Source of the DNA: Calliphora vicina
Taxonomy: Eukaryota; Arthropoda; Insecta; Diptera; Calliphoridae
Length of the DNA stretch: 64,000 bases
Reading direction: 5' to 3'
Assembly: GCF_958450345.1 (NCBI RefSeq)
Contig: NC_088780.1
Span: 127,920,226 to 127,984,225, forward strand
The translations under genes were made by a program, and so were the position numbers. The notes under the pieces were generated by a model. That model was not told where the DNA came from, ran no database searches, and saw nothing but the letters and a program-made list of their open reading frames with translations. Below are positions 33,922 through 44,088 of this stretch, piece by piece. Each line of letters starts with the position of its first letter. The first letter of the stretch is position 1.

Positions 33922-36900
33922 TTGAAGGTCTTCAACCTCGTATAGACTATTACCTACAGGTCGTACAATTCTACATTTTAAAAATTTCTTCGCTAGCTTA
34001 GCATTGAAATTGGTCTTAAAGTCGCTCTGCTGAAAATTGCGACGATAAACCTCCTGACCTGGTACAAACTTAACTTGACGGCAGCGTGTATTATAGGTTT
34101 TCTCATTCCTTAAGTAGGCTCTATGCAGATTCTCACGAATTTTCTGCCTTATTAAATCCATTTTCACGGATTTCGGTATTATGTTGAATTCAGGATCGCT
34201 TAGACTTTGTAATTTCTTAGCCAGTTTATAGATACTCCCATGAGAAACCATATTCATGCCAAAAAGCGCAAAATAAGGCGTGACACCAATGGACGTTTGA
34301 ACAGACGATCTTAGCGAGAATTCAATTTCTGATAAGTACTTATCCCATTCCGTGTGATCATGTTGAAGATAAGATCTGATTGCAGACAGAATGGACTGGT
34401 TCACCCGCTCCGATGCGTTGGCTTGTGGCGAGTGGGTGGCCGTCCGCACATGTTTCACGCCAAAATTGTTCACCATATCGATGAATTCTTTGCTGACGAA
34501 CTGCTTACCATTATCGGACAGAATTATCTCCGGTGTTCCAAATTTATGAAAAACCTCTGAAATCAGGAATTTTATAACGTTCTTCGTGTTAGCTTTAGCC
34601 ATCGCTTTAAGCAGGACAAATTTTGTAAGATGGTCTAGGACTATAAATATGTATGAATTCCCGTTCTTAGAGCGCGGATACGGACCCAAAAAATCTATAA
34701 AAATCTTTTGGAACGGACGTTCCGTTTGCGTTTCAGCTCCCATCGGTGGTCTCAAAATTGCATTAGCTGGTTTTGTTTCTCTGCAAATTTGACAATTTGC
34801 TACGAAGGAACGAACCTGTACGTTCTGGTTTGGCCAATAGAAGTATTCTTTTACCCTCCTAAGTGTTTTGCCGAATCCTCCGTGCGAAGCTTGAGGGGGA
34901 TTATGACACTTCTCAATAATCTCGTGTGTCAATTCAAGTGGTACCCAGAGCTTCCATGCGAAATCTTCGTTCAGTGGGACTCCATCATAAGGCAAGACCC
35001 TTTTATAGACCAGGTCATCCACTACCTTTAGATCTGGTAGGCTTTCTGCGTTTTCGGTCACTTTGGCGATTAAGTCCAGGTAATGTTGTTCTTTAAAATA
35101 TTTGGAATCAAAATTAATAATGTTGTTTACCTCCGCAGAAAGCTCCTCCATGTCATACCTCGACAAGGTGTCGGGTACTATATTTTTAGAACCTGGCCTG
35201 TGTTCGACGGTGAAGGCAAATGCTTGAAGATGCAAGCTCCATCTGGCAAGTCGACCGCTCAAGTCTTTGTGGGACATCAACCATTTAAGGCTGCTGTGGT
35301 CAGTGATGACTGTAAAGGGCATCAACTCGATGTAAGGCCTAAATTTTTTAATGGCCATTACCACAGCCAAACACTCTCTCTCAGTGACCGAATAGTTTTT
35401 CTGGGCGCTGGTCAACTTATGAGAGAAGAATGCGATGGGATGCTCTCCGTCGTCTTCGTCCTTCTGAAATAAGACAGCTCCTAATCCAATATCTGAGGCA
35501 TCACACTGCACGTAAAAGTGCTTGTTAAAATTGGGATGAGTGAGCACTGGTGCTGTTGTAAGGGCTGTTTTCAGTCTATCGAAAGCTTCTCTGGCATCAT
35601 CGGGAAAATTGAAAGTTTTTCCTTTCTTAAGGGTGTTGAAGATAGGAGTAGAAATCGTCGCGTAGTCTGGGATGAAGCGCCTGTACCAGCCAGTAGCTCC
35701 CATGAAACTCCTGACCTGCCTAGCGGTTTTCGGGTAAGTAAATTTTAAAATCGTTTCTACCTTCTCTGGGTCTGGTTTTAATTTACCCCCTCCCACTATA
35801 TAACCTAGGTACCGCAACTCCTTGAAGCAGAACTTCGATTTCCCTACATTTATGGTCAGACCTGCCGAATCCAAACAATGCGCCACTCGATCCAGCAATT
35901 CCAGGTGGGTTTTAAAGTCTGGAGATACGATCAAAAGATCGTCTAGATAGACAAAGACTCTATCACGAAGTGCTGAGGGGATCACTTTATCCATCAGACG
36001 GCATAACCTTTGGGCTGCATTACACAACCCAAAAGGCATTACCGTAAAATGGTAAAGTGGTCGTCCTGGCACCGTGAATGCAGTCTTTTCTCTACTAGAC
36101 GCATCTAGTGGTATCTGCCAGAACGCGTCTTTAAGATCTACGCTTGATATAAAATATGTGTCCCCTAACCGGCTGAGAAGACCTTCGATGTGCGGCAGAG
36201 GATAGGCGTCCTTAATCGTGAGGGCATTCAGCTTACGAGCGTCCAAGCACAAACGGTTCTTCTCGCCCCTACGGACGAGAGTAACCGGATGGCTCCAAGG
36301 ACTCTCGCTCTGCTCAATGACCCCAAGATTAAGCATCCTATCAAGCTCTGCGTACATCAACTTCTGCACAGCTGGTGAGACCGGATAATGCTTGTCCTTA
36401 ACTGGAATCGCATCGCGAGTGTCGATTGTATGGGATTCGAGGGAAGTCTGACCAAGTCCCTTCTTCGTAAAACATGGAAATTTCGCTACTAAAATATCTA
36501 ATGACGCCTTCTGACTCGGAGTGAGTATATGTGTCTTAACTTCACCATTTATTACTTCAGACTCTGGACAGAGATTGACATCATTAGTAGTTAGGCTACA
36601 CAAATTGGGAAATAAACCGAAACTTCTCATGAAATCTACCCCTAAAAATAGTGGTCTATTTAGAGATGGCACCAAATAAAAGGTGATCTCTTGTGACCTA
36701 TTGTTGAAATTTATTTTAACCTTTACACGACCTACTATCCTGTGAGGACTACCATCAGCCGTCCTAATGTGTGAAGAAAAGTTCAGAATTTGTAAACCTG
36801 TGTTCTCAAGGAACTCCAGGCACCCTTTACCTAAACATGAGACAGTAGCCCCACTGTCTAAAAGACCTTCTATGGGCACGCCATTAATAGGTACCTTCAA

Positions 36901-37281
36901 ATAAAAACGGGCGTCTTCACCCTCATATAAACAGGCTGACATAATTTCATTCCTAACTCTCTTTCTCATTTTATACCTAATCCTAGCCTTTTTTATCTTA
37001 TCAGAGACCTGCCCAAAAATTCTATCCCTGGCCTCATTATACTCCTTCACTCTTTGATGGAGTGGCTTAATTTCACGAATTTTGGTTTTTTCTATAATCG
37101 GAATCTGTTTATTAGGGTTAGTTAAAATTTGGGTGGGCCTACACACTATGACTGACTGGTTAACCGGGATTACGTCTGGGTCGAACGAGTCTCCCCCGTC
37201 AGGGACTCGCTCACTACCTGGTTTCCCTGACATTTTGGGCACTTTGGGGTGACTACGTTGTCTCGGCCACATCGGAAGCAA
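33877..37281 (-). CDS. pol: Retrotransposon pol (PR-RT-RNase H-IN)
   Basis: A 1134-codon open frame, entered from gag by -1 frameshift at 37221-37227 rather than from its first ATG. Domains in order: aspartic protease near residues 135-225 (LLDSGATVSC); reverse transcriptase near 300-480 (VDLKDAFWQIPL, FVYLDDLLIV with a YLDD centre); RNase H near 570-695 (VQCDASDIGLGAV, then TDHSSLKWLM and RPGSKNIVPDTLSR); integrase with an H-H-C-C zinc-binding part (ending CQIC) and the catalytic D-D-E in IDFLGP, LSDNGKQF and ASERVNQ. The frame has no internal stop and all catalytic motifs are visible, so the copy could be active. The last codons lie inside a double stem-loop. Confidence 0.96.
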   Translation of the reverse strand: MLPMWPRQRSHPKVPKMSGKPGSERVPDGGDSFDPDVIPVNQSVIVCRPTQILTNPNKQIPIIEKTKIREIKPLHQRVKEYNEARDRIFGQVSDKIKKARIRYKMRKRVRNEIMSACLYEGEDARFYLKVPINGVPIEGLLDSGATVSCLGKGCLEFLENTGLQILNFSSHIRTADGSPHRIVGRVKVKINFNNRSQEITFYLVPSLNRPLFLGVDFMRSFGLFPNLCSLTTNDVNLCPESEVINGEVKTHILTPSQKASLDILVAKFPCFTKKGLGQTSLESHTIDTRDAIPVKDKHYPVSPAVQKLMYAELDRMLNLGVIEQSESPWSHPVTLVRRGEKNRLCLDARKLNALTIKDAYPLPHIEGLLSRLGDTYFISSVDLKDAFWQIPLDASSREKTAFTVPGRPLYHFTVMPFGLCNAAQRLCRLMDKVIPSALRDRVFVYLDDLLIVSPDFKTHLELLDRVAHCLDSAGLTINVGKSKFCFKELRYLGYIVGGGKLKPDPEKVETILKFTYPKTARQVRSFMGATGWYRRFIPDYATISTPIFNTLKKGKTFNFPDDAREAFDRLKTALTTAPVLTHPNFNKHFYVQCDASDIGLGAVLFQKDEDDGEHPIAFFSHKLTSAQKNYSVTERECLAVVMAIKKFRPYIELMPFTVITDHSSLKWLMSHKDLSGRLARWSLHLQAFAFTVEHRPGSKNIVPDTLSRYDMEELSAEVNNIINFDSKYFKEQHYLDLIAKVTENAESLPDLKVVDDLVYKRVLPYDGVPLNEDFAWKLWVPLELTHEIIEKCHNPPQASHGGFGKTLRRVKEYFYWPNQNVQVRSFVANCQICRETKPANAILRPPMGAETQTERPFQKIFIDFLGPYPRSKNGNSYIFIVLDHLTKFVLLKAMAKANTKNVIKFLISEVFHKFGTPEIILSDNGKQFVSKEFIDMVNNFGVKHVRTATHSPQANASERVNQSILSAIRSYLQHDHTEWDKYLSEIEFSLRSSVQTSIGVTPYFALFGMNMVSHGSIYKLAKKLQSLSDPEFNIIPKSVKMDLIRQKIRENLHRAYLRNEKTYNTRCRQVKFVPGQEVYRRNFQQSDFKTNFNAKLAKKFLKCRIVRPVGNSLYEVEDLQGKSLGVFHAKDLKQ

Positions 37282-38681
37282 AATATACGCCTATTTGGCG
37301 ACGGACAGTCCATAAAGCTATGGCCTGGCTGTTTGCAGTTCCAGCAAATATAGCGGCTACTGGTGGCCAAGGCGTCCACTTCGACAATCGGTGGTGGCGG
37401 TTCATCGTCACTAAGTTGCAGCTCATGCACACGAGCAGTTGCTGGACCCCTTGACTGGAACTGTTGCCTTTGCTGACTCAAAATCAAGTTTTCTGCCCGT
37501 TTTGCTTGTTGGCAGAAATCATTCAGCCCTTCTGTTCTCACGGAAAATAACAGGTGCGATAAGGCCGGCTTTAAATTCCCCTTCATGATTTCCACAAGAT
37601 CTCGCTCAGAATATGGATTTCTCTGTTGGTTTCTCAGCCTCATCACGGCATTATAGAAGTTCTCAAAGCTTTCCTGAGGCATCTGGCGGCGGTCCATTAT
37701 TTGTTTTTGCAGTTGGAATTCATTTTCGTATCTTCGGAACTGGGTTAAAAATGCTCTCTCCAGGTCGTCCCAGGTTTGGATTGAAACGAGTTTGCGCAAG
37801 TTCCAATACCAATCCAGAGCTTGGCCTTCTAATAGTGAATGGAAACTTCGTCTGATGTCGTTGAAGGAGCAATTGTAGTCTTGTCGAAGGACGTCGACTC
37901 GAAATATGAAATCCTCAGCGCTCATCGACTTAGAGGTTCCGTCGAACTTAATGCCCCATTTCGATAAGTCCACCTTCCGTTGTGACTCAAATGCACCTTC
38001 GGTCGGCCAGCTGGGTGCTTGTGACGAATGGGCTGGCTGCGTTGGAAAGGCTGGTGTTGGTGCTGATTCTTGTGGCAAAGTGTTTACTAGTTGGGCTGGT
38101 GTTGGCTGATAAACATATGGCTGCTGTTGGAAGTTGTGCACGGGTATGTTCATATGTGATTGTGGTGGTAAATTTGTTCTCAACACATTTTGTTGTTCCC
38201 TAGGTGGTTGCGGAGCTGGTTGTTGTGGCGGCGATGCCTGTGGAATCGCATGGGTTACAGCCTGGGATATTTCACGTTGCATATCCATACGCAACATCTG
38301 CATTTGACGCTGCAATTCCTCCCGAATGAATCCGAACATGTCGCCTGGTGCTGCAACATTAGGTTGAGGAACTGGAGGTGGCACACTTTCTCTGAATTCC
38401 TGCCTCACGGTCCTAGCAGTAATGCTACTGTATTGTGGCGATGTGATGGTACTGTTTGAAATGGCAGATTCGTTTTGGAAACCAGAACGTTCATGCGCTA
38501 TCGACATGAATTGCTGAACGCTTGGATTTACGGCTGGCGATGTGGTGGTAGTCATGGTGTTAGCTAAGGTGTACACTGGAAGCGCCGTGGAAACTATAGT
38601 CCCCACGGTAGTTGGTACAAAATTTTGCATATCGGTATTCGGAGTTTGTTCGCGATTCTTAGCAGAACGAGTTACGACCAT
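37170..38681 (-). CDS. gag: Retrotransposon gag
   Basis: 503 codons from the ATG at 38681 (MVVTRSAKNRE). The frame extends 22 codons further to 38747, but that part is hydrophobic and unlike a Gag start. A Gln/Pro-rich N-terminal half is followed by a retrotransposon-gag region (WGIKFDGTS ... WYWNLRKLV ... FENFYNAVMRLR). Near the end comes a CCHC knuckle, CWNCKQPGHSFMDC, then a second knuckle-like CFRCGRDNVVTPKC with Val where His is expected, then CPKC. The reading overlaps pol by 112 bp. Known role: capsid and nucleocapsid protein of the virus-like particle. Confidence 0.93.
   Translation of the reverse strand: MVVTRSAKNREQTPNTDMQNFVPTTVGTIVSTALPVYTLANTMTTTTSPAVNPSVQQFMSIAHERSGFQNESAISNSTITSPQYSSITARTVRQEFRESVPPPVPQPNVAAPGDMFGFIREELQRQMQMLRMDMQREISQAVTHAIPQASPPQQPAPQPPREQQNVLRTNLPPQSHMNIPVHNFQQQPYVYQPTPAQLVNTLPQESAPTPAFPTQPAHSSQAPSWPTEGAFESQRKVDLSKWGIKFDGTSKSMSAEDFIFRVDVLRQDYNCSFNDIRRSFHSLLEGQALDWYWNLRKLVSIQTWDDLERAFLTQFRRYENEFQLQKQIMDRRQMPQESFENFYNAVMRLRNQQRNPYSERDLVEIMKGNLKPALSHLLFSVRTEGLNDFCQQAKRAENLILSQQRQQFQSRGPATARVHELQLSDDEPPPPIVEVDALATSSRYICWNCKQPGHSFMDCPSPNRRIFCFRCGRDNVVTPKCPKCQGNQVVSESLTGETRSTQT
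37221..37227 (-). promoter_or_regulatory. -1 ribosomal frameshift site G GGA AAC
   Basis: In the gag frame the codons read CAG GGA AAC, so the heptamer G-GGA-AAC is in register. After slipping, reading continues in the pol frame (TCA GGG AAA CCA). Eight bases downstream, GAGCGAGTC pairs with GACTCGTTC (9 bp, one G-U). Slippery heptamer, short spacer and stem match the standard -1 frameshift layout; the same heptamer is used by some type D retroviruses. Confidence 0.88.
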
Positions 38682-39610
38682 TCCTACTTGTCTAATTAGA
38701 TATAGATAAAGATCTAGTACGAGGAATAACCAAATGAAACAAATCAAAATGATAAAACCACAATGTTGATTATTTGTATAGAACGCTAGTAAAAAAAAAT
38801 ATATTTATCTAACAGATAAATATCAAACAAGATACTAATAGAAATCTCCTCCTCTTAAAAAACTAGACGTATAAATCTTAACAAAGAAAAGGTTAAAACT
38901 CAAAATGGAAAAGAAGATTCAAAACTTAATCTTGTGAACGGCGATGTTTTTTGGGTAAGTAATGTTTGCAGGTAAAGTGTATAGAAATTGTTCGAAGATA
39001 TGTACTAATTGTTTTTCTATTGGTTTCAGGAAGTGGAAAAAGTAAATGGATAAATAAAAAAAAAGGTAGTATTTGTTCTACCGCAGCTCAAATTTCAAGG
39101 GGCATCTAGAAGATTGGTGTTGAAAACCCAGTACGCCTAGGACTACCCTATCTATTTTACCGCAGACAAAACGTGAGTTTAAATAAAACAAATACTAATA
39201 ATCGTATCTATTAAGGGTGGCTGCCTATGCTATTCTTTCCTCCCAACTTGAGCATTCTCGCTTTTGCTACAGAAAGCTAACACGAGAGCCTCAAGTTGCT
39301 TGGAAAGAACAGGCTGAAGAATCTATCATCCCGCATGACTATAGCGTACACACCAAACGTCGCAACGCGAACCAGACTAGATTGTCCAGATGTTCGGGAC
39401 TTACGTTGGTGTGCACCACATTAGCCATGCACGATGATAGATTCCCATCTATTGTAAAGTAAAAAAAAACGAAAAGGAAAAAAAAATAAATAACTATTTG
39501 TCTGACGACGTCGCTGCAGTTAGGGACTCTTGTTATGACCTAACAGGACTTACGTAGTCTTGACTAAATAGCATTAAGGACTAACTAGATTAGGCTATGG
39601 ACCTACTTCG
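38682..39610 (-). other. Retrotransposon leader between PBS and gag, strongly structured
   Basis: About 0.9 kb with long inverted arms: 39230-39260 pairs with 39282-39312 (attctttcc...caacttgag / ctcaagttg..ggaaagaa), and 39316-39355 pairs with 39405-39446 (gaatctatcatc ... acaccaa / ttggtgtgca ... gatgatagattc). Likely genomic RNA structure for dimerisation or packaging (inference). The plus strand holds the antisense terminal exon model. Confidence 0.6.
38867..39058 (+). CDS. Candidate 3'-terminal antisense exons with stop and poly(A) signal
   Basis: On the plus strand, frame ...KEDSKLNLVNGDVFW runs to 38954, where GTAAGTAATG begins a 75-bp intron. TTGGTTTCAG ends it at 39029, and the frame continues EVEKVNG to TAA at 39051-39053, overlapped by AATAAA (39053-39058). 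The 5' limit is uncertain: a TAA at 38856-38858 closes the frame, and the nearest acceptor is ctcctcctcttaaaaaactag (ending 38866). Its phase does not match block G directly, so another exon would be needed. Opposite strand to gag-pol. Confidence 0.35.
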
Positions 39611-39628
39611 GCCCCACGTTGGGCGCCA
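39611..39628 (-). promoter_or_regulatory. Primer-binding site for tRNA-Lys(CUU)
   Basis: TGGCGCCCAACGTGGGGC on the minus strand, four bases past the 5' LTR end. It is complementary to the 3' end (including CCA) of the fly tRNA-Lys(CUU) as I recall it. Confidence 0.85.
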
Positions 39629-39632
39629 TTTA

Positions 39633-41499
39633 TGTAGTGTATGGGCTGGTGTGTCTGTCAAACGTCTGTTCATTGTTCATTGAACAAACAGAAAACAAAA
39701 TAAACATAAAGAAACAAGGTGGCCAGATTGCCGGCGGCGCTGGTATGCTCGCGTTTGCCTGGCTGGGAACTCGCCGGAGGGGGTGGTCCTTGCCAGCAAT
39801 CCGGATCGAAAACACACACTATCACAAAAATCATACCAGCAAAAGTATATTTAAGTTAAAGGGGCTCGAAGTAGTTTCTCTTGTCCTTTTTCTCTTTCCT
39901 TTATTTCCCTGCGTACCTATCTACCGAACAATTTCTTCTCCTGGCTGATGTTGTTGCCAGGAGATAACCCACCCACTCGGGATTGAATCCCGCCATGACA
40001 TCCTATCGTAAGAATGTCCCAAACTTTCCCCGCAAACAATACCTTCCCTACTTACCGCCGCGTTTACTGAAATTTAGTAAATCATTTTAAAAAAAAAAAA
40101 AAAACTTGAAAAATAGCAATTTCATTTAAACATTATAAAAGTTTCGGTTTATTAATAAAGAATGAATTTATACAAACAAAAAAATGAATTATTAACAAAA
40201 TTTACTTTAGAAATGAAAATGTACAAAAATTTTGTTTTTGTTTAAAAATTTCAAATTTTAGCTTTAAGATTCAGTTTTAAAAATTTAGCTTTAAGATTTT
40301 AGTTTTAAATTTTAAATTTAAGATTTTAGTTTTAAATTTTCTTTTCTTAGATTTTAGTTTTAAATTTTAATTTTTTTTTGCTTTTAGTTTAATTTAATAA
40401 AATTTCTTTTAATAATAATAATTTATAATGCATCTTTTTAAAACTAGCGTTACTGCTTTCCCGCTCTATTCCCTGGCGGCCAACTAATTTTGCGGAAGAA
40501 TCTCCCGGGTGAGGATAGGGTAGATGGATATTTCCTGTCAGTGACGTGTCTAAATGTCTAAGTGGTTCGAGGTACTATTAATATTTAGAATTCTCTAATT
40601 CCTTTTATTTATTTATATATATTTATTTATAAAAATTTTTTTTTTGTATAGGAGAATTACCTATATAAGATTTAGGAAAATCTTGGGTTAATTAACCTCG
40701 CGACTCACTGTTCCCTAGGCCAGAGCTCTAACCTAACTCGCGCACGCGTGGTTAAGGTTCACACGCGGGATGTACTTTGCGATACTTAAGACTTCCTATT
40801 TGTTTATATAAATATCTCACTAATCACCTTTTTTTTTATTTTATAAATATTTCTTTTTTTTTTTCTTATTTTCTTAAAGAAAAGGAACCGAATTGAACGT
40901 CCGTCTATATGTCCCGGTGTATTTTACTGTACTTCGTCGGAATATCACCAAATATACCCTAGCACCCCAGGCGTGGTGGTGCTAATGCTGCTTCTCCCTC
41001 GTTGGATGGAGTCTTGTTGCAGTGGCTTTGCAGGTTGGTTTGATTAGTTTTTTTTTTATTTTTTTATTTTTATATTTTAAGATTTAGTTTTAAGTTTAGC
41101 TTTAAGTTTAGCTTTAAGTTTAGCTTTAAGTTTAAAAAAAAAAATCTTTTGTTTAATAAAATTTACTTATTTTGTTTAAAAAAAATCAAAAATTTAGTTT
41201 TTCTTTTATATGAGGCCACGGACTCCACCTTCTTCACTATGTGGAGCCAAAATCCAAAAAGGGACGACATTTTCTCTTCTTGGTATCGAGAAACCTCGTT
41301 TACCAATATGGCTTCCTAGCTTCAACAATTGTTCAGCAATTTGTTTGCCTACATAAAATTTTTTTTTTCAGGTATTTTGTTATTGTTTACATTTTCTCTA
41401 CCTTCCAGCTGTCAAAACGTATGCCCTTAATCTTGAGTTGCCAACTATTTGCTCTCTTCTTCTTTTTAAATTTTTCGTATCGACAGGGTGCACATGACA
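39633..41499 (-). repeat. 5' LTR (element sense), 1867 bp
   Basis: Nearly identical to 28798-30663. On the minus strand CGGCG|GTAAGTAGG at 40055-40050 is a strong splice donor upstream of the PBS, which could make a spliced gag leader. Confidence 0.97.
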
Positions 41500-41503
41500 A
41501 CTT

Positions 41504-42950
41504 GTAGATTTCCTTTCGCTTAGGTCTATGTTTTTATGTTCATTGGTGAAGAAATTACAAAAAGTACCATTCGGATAAAGAAAAAGTACCAAAAAGTCTC
41601 CCCCTAGAATTCCCACTCACTTAGCACCATATACGCTTAATGTCATATTTCTATGTCCATTATTACAGAAAATTCAAAAAGTACCATTAGAATATAGAAA
41701 AAGTACCAAAATGCAGCCACTTGTGGATTCTCACTCACTCCGGTCCATATAAGCTACATTTCATGTTTTTAGGTTCATTGGTGAAGAAATTACAAAAAGT
41801 ACCATTCGAATAAAGAAAAAGTACCAAAAAGTCTACCCCTAGAATTCTCACTCACTTAGGACCATATATGCTTAATTTCATGTTTCTAAGTCCATTGTGT
41901 TAGAAAATTCAAAAAGTACCATTAGAAGAATAAAAAAGTACCCATAGTTCAGTTCTCACATTTTGGTACCTAAATATTATCCCCTATTCCTAACACTAAC
42001 TTCACTCAGATGCATATCAGCTAACTTTAATGTCGATAAGTGAAATGATTTAAAATATTAAAAAGGTACCATTAGGAGAATAGTACCAATTTCCCTTTTC
42101 CTCCTTGAACACCCCTCAAGTTTGAAATTTAAAAATATTCCATTTTGCCAAAATTGTTGATGCTACAGACATGTCTCAAGCGATTAAAATCTGTGTTAAT
42201 GTGCCCATGAAAAAATATGTTTTTAAAAAAGTACCAAACTGTTTACCCGGATTTGGCCCAATATACACCTTGGCACTCGAGTTCCAAATAACACCCTGTT
42301 AGTTAACTTTTGTATGAATCCAGGAACCAATGTTAAAAAAATGATCAAAATTGGCTTAATAATTTCAAATAAAATGTATTTTCACGATTTTATCCCCTTT
42401 TTGGTACCTTTTTTATCCCCATTGCGGTGGTAAAATTTTATTCAAATAAATTTTTGTATCGTGGTGGGAGCTCATAATAAAATATTCGTATGTCTATGTC
42501 AAATTATAGAAAAACATATTTCATGAAAAAGTACCAAAAAATAAACACAATTTTTATCCCTAAGGGTTCGAATTTCCAAAAAGTTTCAAACTTATATTTT
42601 TTATTTTTTGATAAGTAAAGAATGCGATTTAAATTTTGTTTCTATGTTTATTGGTTCAAAAGATACATAGGGTTCGAAAAAAGTACCAAAATACAGTTTT
42701 TACCCGTTTTCTCCCCTAAAAGTTTCGAATTTCGAAAAAGTACGAAACACCTGTCAGCTTATTTTTTAAATGGAGTAACATGCTATTTTAAGTTTTTTTG
42801 TATCTTTATTAGTTTTGAAGATATAAGGTTACAGAATTTGCCCGTTTTTACCCTTTTTCACGGTTCTAAGCTTCAGCCGTTTGGGCGGTGCGATGTTGAA
42901 TCAGTCAGTCAGTAAATAACGTTACTCTTTTATATATATATATAGATTTT
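41504..42950 (+). mobile_element. Long element copy 2, right part
   Basis: Resumes the 117-bp array after the retrotransposon and follows copy 1 closely to the tail 'cagccgtttgggcggtgcgatg', three CAGT units and 'gttactcttttatatatatatatagat'. Slightly shorter than copy 1 near the end (about 42860). Confidence 0.8.
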
Positions 42951-43129
42951 AAATTTATTGCATCTCGATCTAGATTTTAATATACAGTGTCGGACAAAAC
43001 TAAAGCACGGACTCTGTAGCCAGATGACGGCGGATGAGGTGTTCATATGACAGTTGTAACAGATATCTATACAAGTACAGTATCATGCTATGCCCTTAAA
43101 AAAACTAATTTATTTAAGCAAATCTTTTT

Positions 43130-43790
43130 TATTTTTTAATTGGAGAAAAATAAATAAATTATTTGGTGTACCAACTCGGGAGCAAGCCAAATACAATTGA
43201 CCGTGTGAAAAACATGGATTTTCCAAATGTAAGCCAGCAATAGTCAACGATTTAATGGTTATATCAAAGGAAAGACGAAACAGGAACTGGAGCCGCTTGA
43301 ATTCAAATGGTCAAAGTGGTTGGAAATCATTGTATGCATGGAATCAGTAAGTCTTCACCTTTAAATCTGCCCCGATGATTGTTTCCTCAATTAACGCGTT
43401 TAAGTTGCGGAGAAGCATTATCGGTGATCCAACCTTCATTCCGGCTGGTTCCAATGAATTCAAAATTCTGTAGGACAATAGACTTATTCTTCTTTCATTA
43501 CTGTGTCAATCGATTTGTATTTCATTGTTTCGCCAGGCAGTTTCAATTGAATTTGCTAATTGAGCTTTTTGGCAGCAGCATTCAATCAGTACTTCCTTGT
43601 GATTACTATAGTCATCAGCCTTATTGTAATGAAATTTCATTCGCGATCGATTGTCTTTTAGTCTTTCGATATGCTTTTGGGTTGCCTCTGCAGCTTTCGA
43701 TGAAGATGCACTGCGACGCATTTGCTGAAGACGTGATTCGTGTTCTCTTTCCGTTTCTGCGGCTCTAGACGTTGATGCCCTTCCTTATAT
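43130..43790 (-). pseudogene. Helitron/Helentron Rep-helicase relic
   Basis: On the minus strand 43470-43390 reads SLEPAGMKVGSPIMLLRNLN and 43225-43145 reads LENPCFSHGQLYLACSRVG, two signatures of the C-terminal part of Helitron PIF1-like helicases, with most of the sequence between them lost. Upstream (43760-43510) is an Arg/Glu/Ser-rich stretch (RRSASSSKAAEATQKHIERL) like the N-terminal part of such proteins, joined by deletion and stops. Clearly dead. A Tc1-like end (CAGTGTCGGACAAAA) lies just left, at 42985. Confidence 0.75.
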
Positions 43791-44088
43791 GTCCCCAAAT
43801 AGTTTGAATGATTTTTCAAAAAACAGTTATTTGAAAACACCTGTTCGAACACTTATCCGTACAGAAAAAAACAAGTATGAGGGAATGTAGACCAAGACCA
43901 TCCTCCATCATGCCCCGTTTTTCAAATTTTGGCACAAATACCCATTTTTGCCCTATATGTTCGATTTTGTTCGTTTACGCCACTTAACCAATACGCTAAA
44001 AAGTGGTTTGAGTGATTTTTTTAACATAAAATAGTTTTTATTATTATTTATTTAATTTTTATTATCATTTTCAATTTTTTTTATCTTT

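Larger units (their letters stand above)
28798..41499 (-). mobile_element. Complete Gypsy/Ty3-type LTR retrotransposon, 12.7 kb, very recent insertion
   Basis: LTRs at 28798-30663 (3' LTR) and 39633-41499 (5' LTR) begin TG and end CA, with a 4-bp target duplication ACTT at 28794-28797 and 41500-41503. The only LTR difference I find is 15 versus 16 A in one run. Element sense is the minus strand: PBS, leader, gag, pol, then about 3.2 kb without a sense ORF. The domain order PR-RT-RNase H-IN is that of Gypsy elements. A tRNA-Lys primer and LTRs near 1.9 kb recall the Osvaldo/Ulysses group (inference). No env-like ORF was seen. It inserted into a GTACC-rich repeat monomer. Confidence 0.95.

Noticed and set aside
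34354..38459. Plus-strand frames opposite gag-pol
   Set aside because: Shadows of the intact gag and pol frames.
33143..38866. Direct splicing of antisense block G to the exon ending at 38954
   Set aside because: Block G leaves one base of a codon and the acceptor at 38866 needs two, so the frames do not join; kept as two separate observations.
43379..43768. 129-codon plus-strand frame
   Set aside because: It is the complement of the Helitron relic, whose minus-strand motifs are specific.
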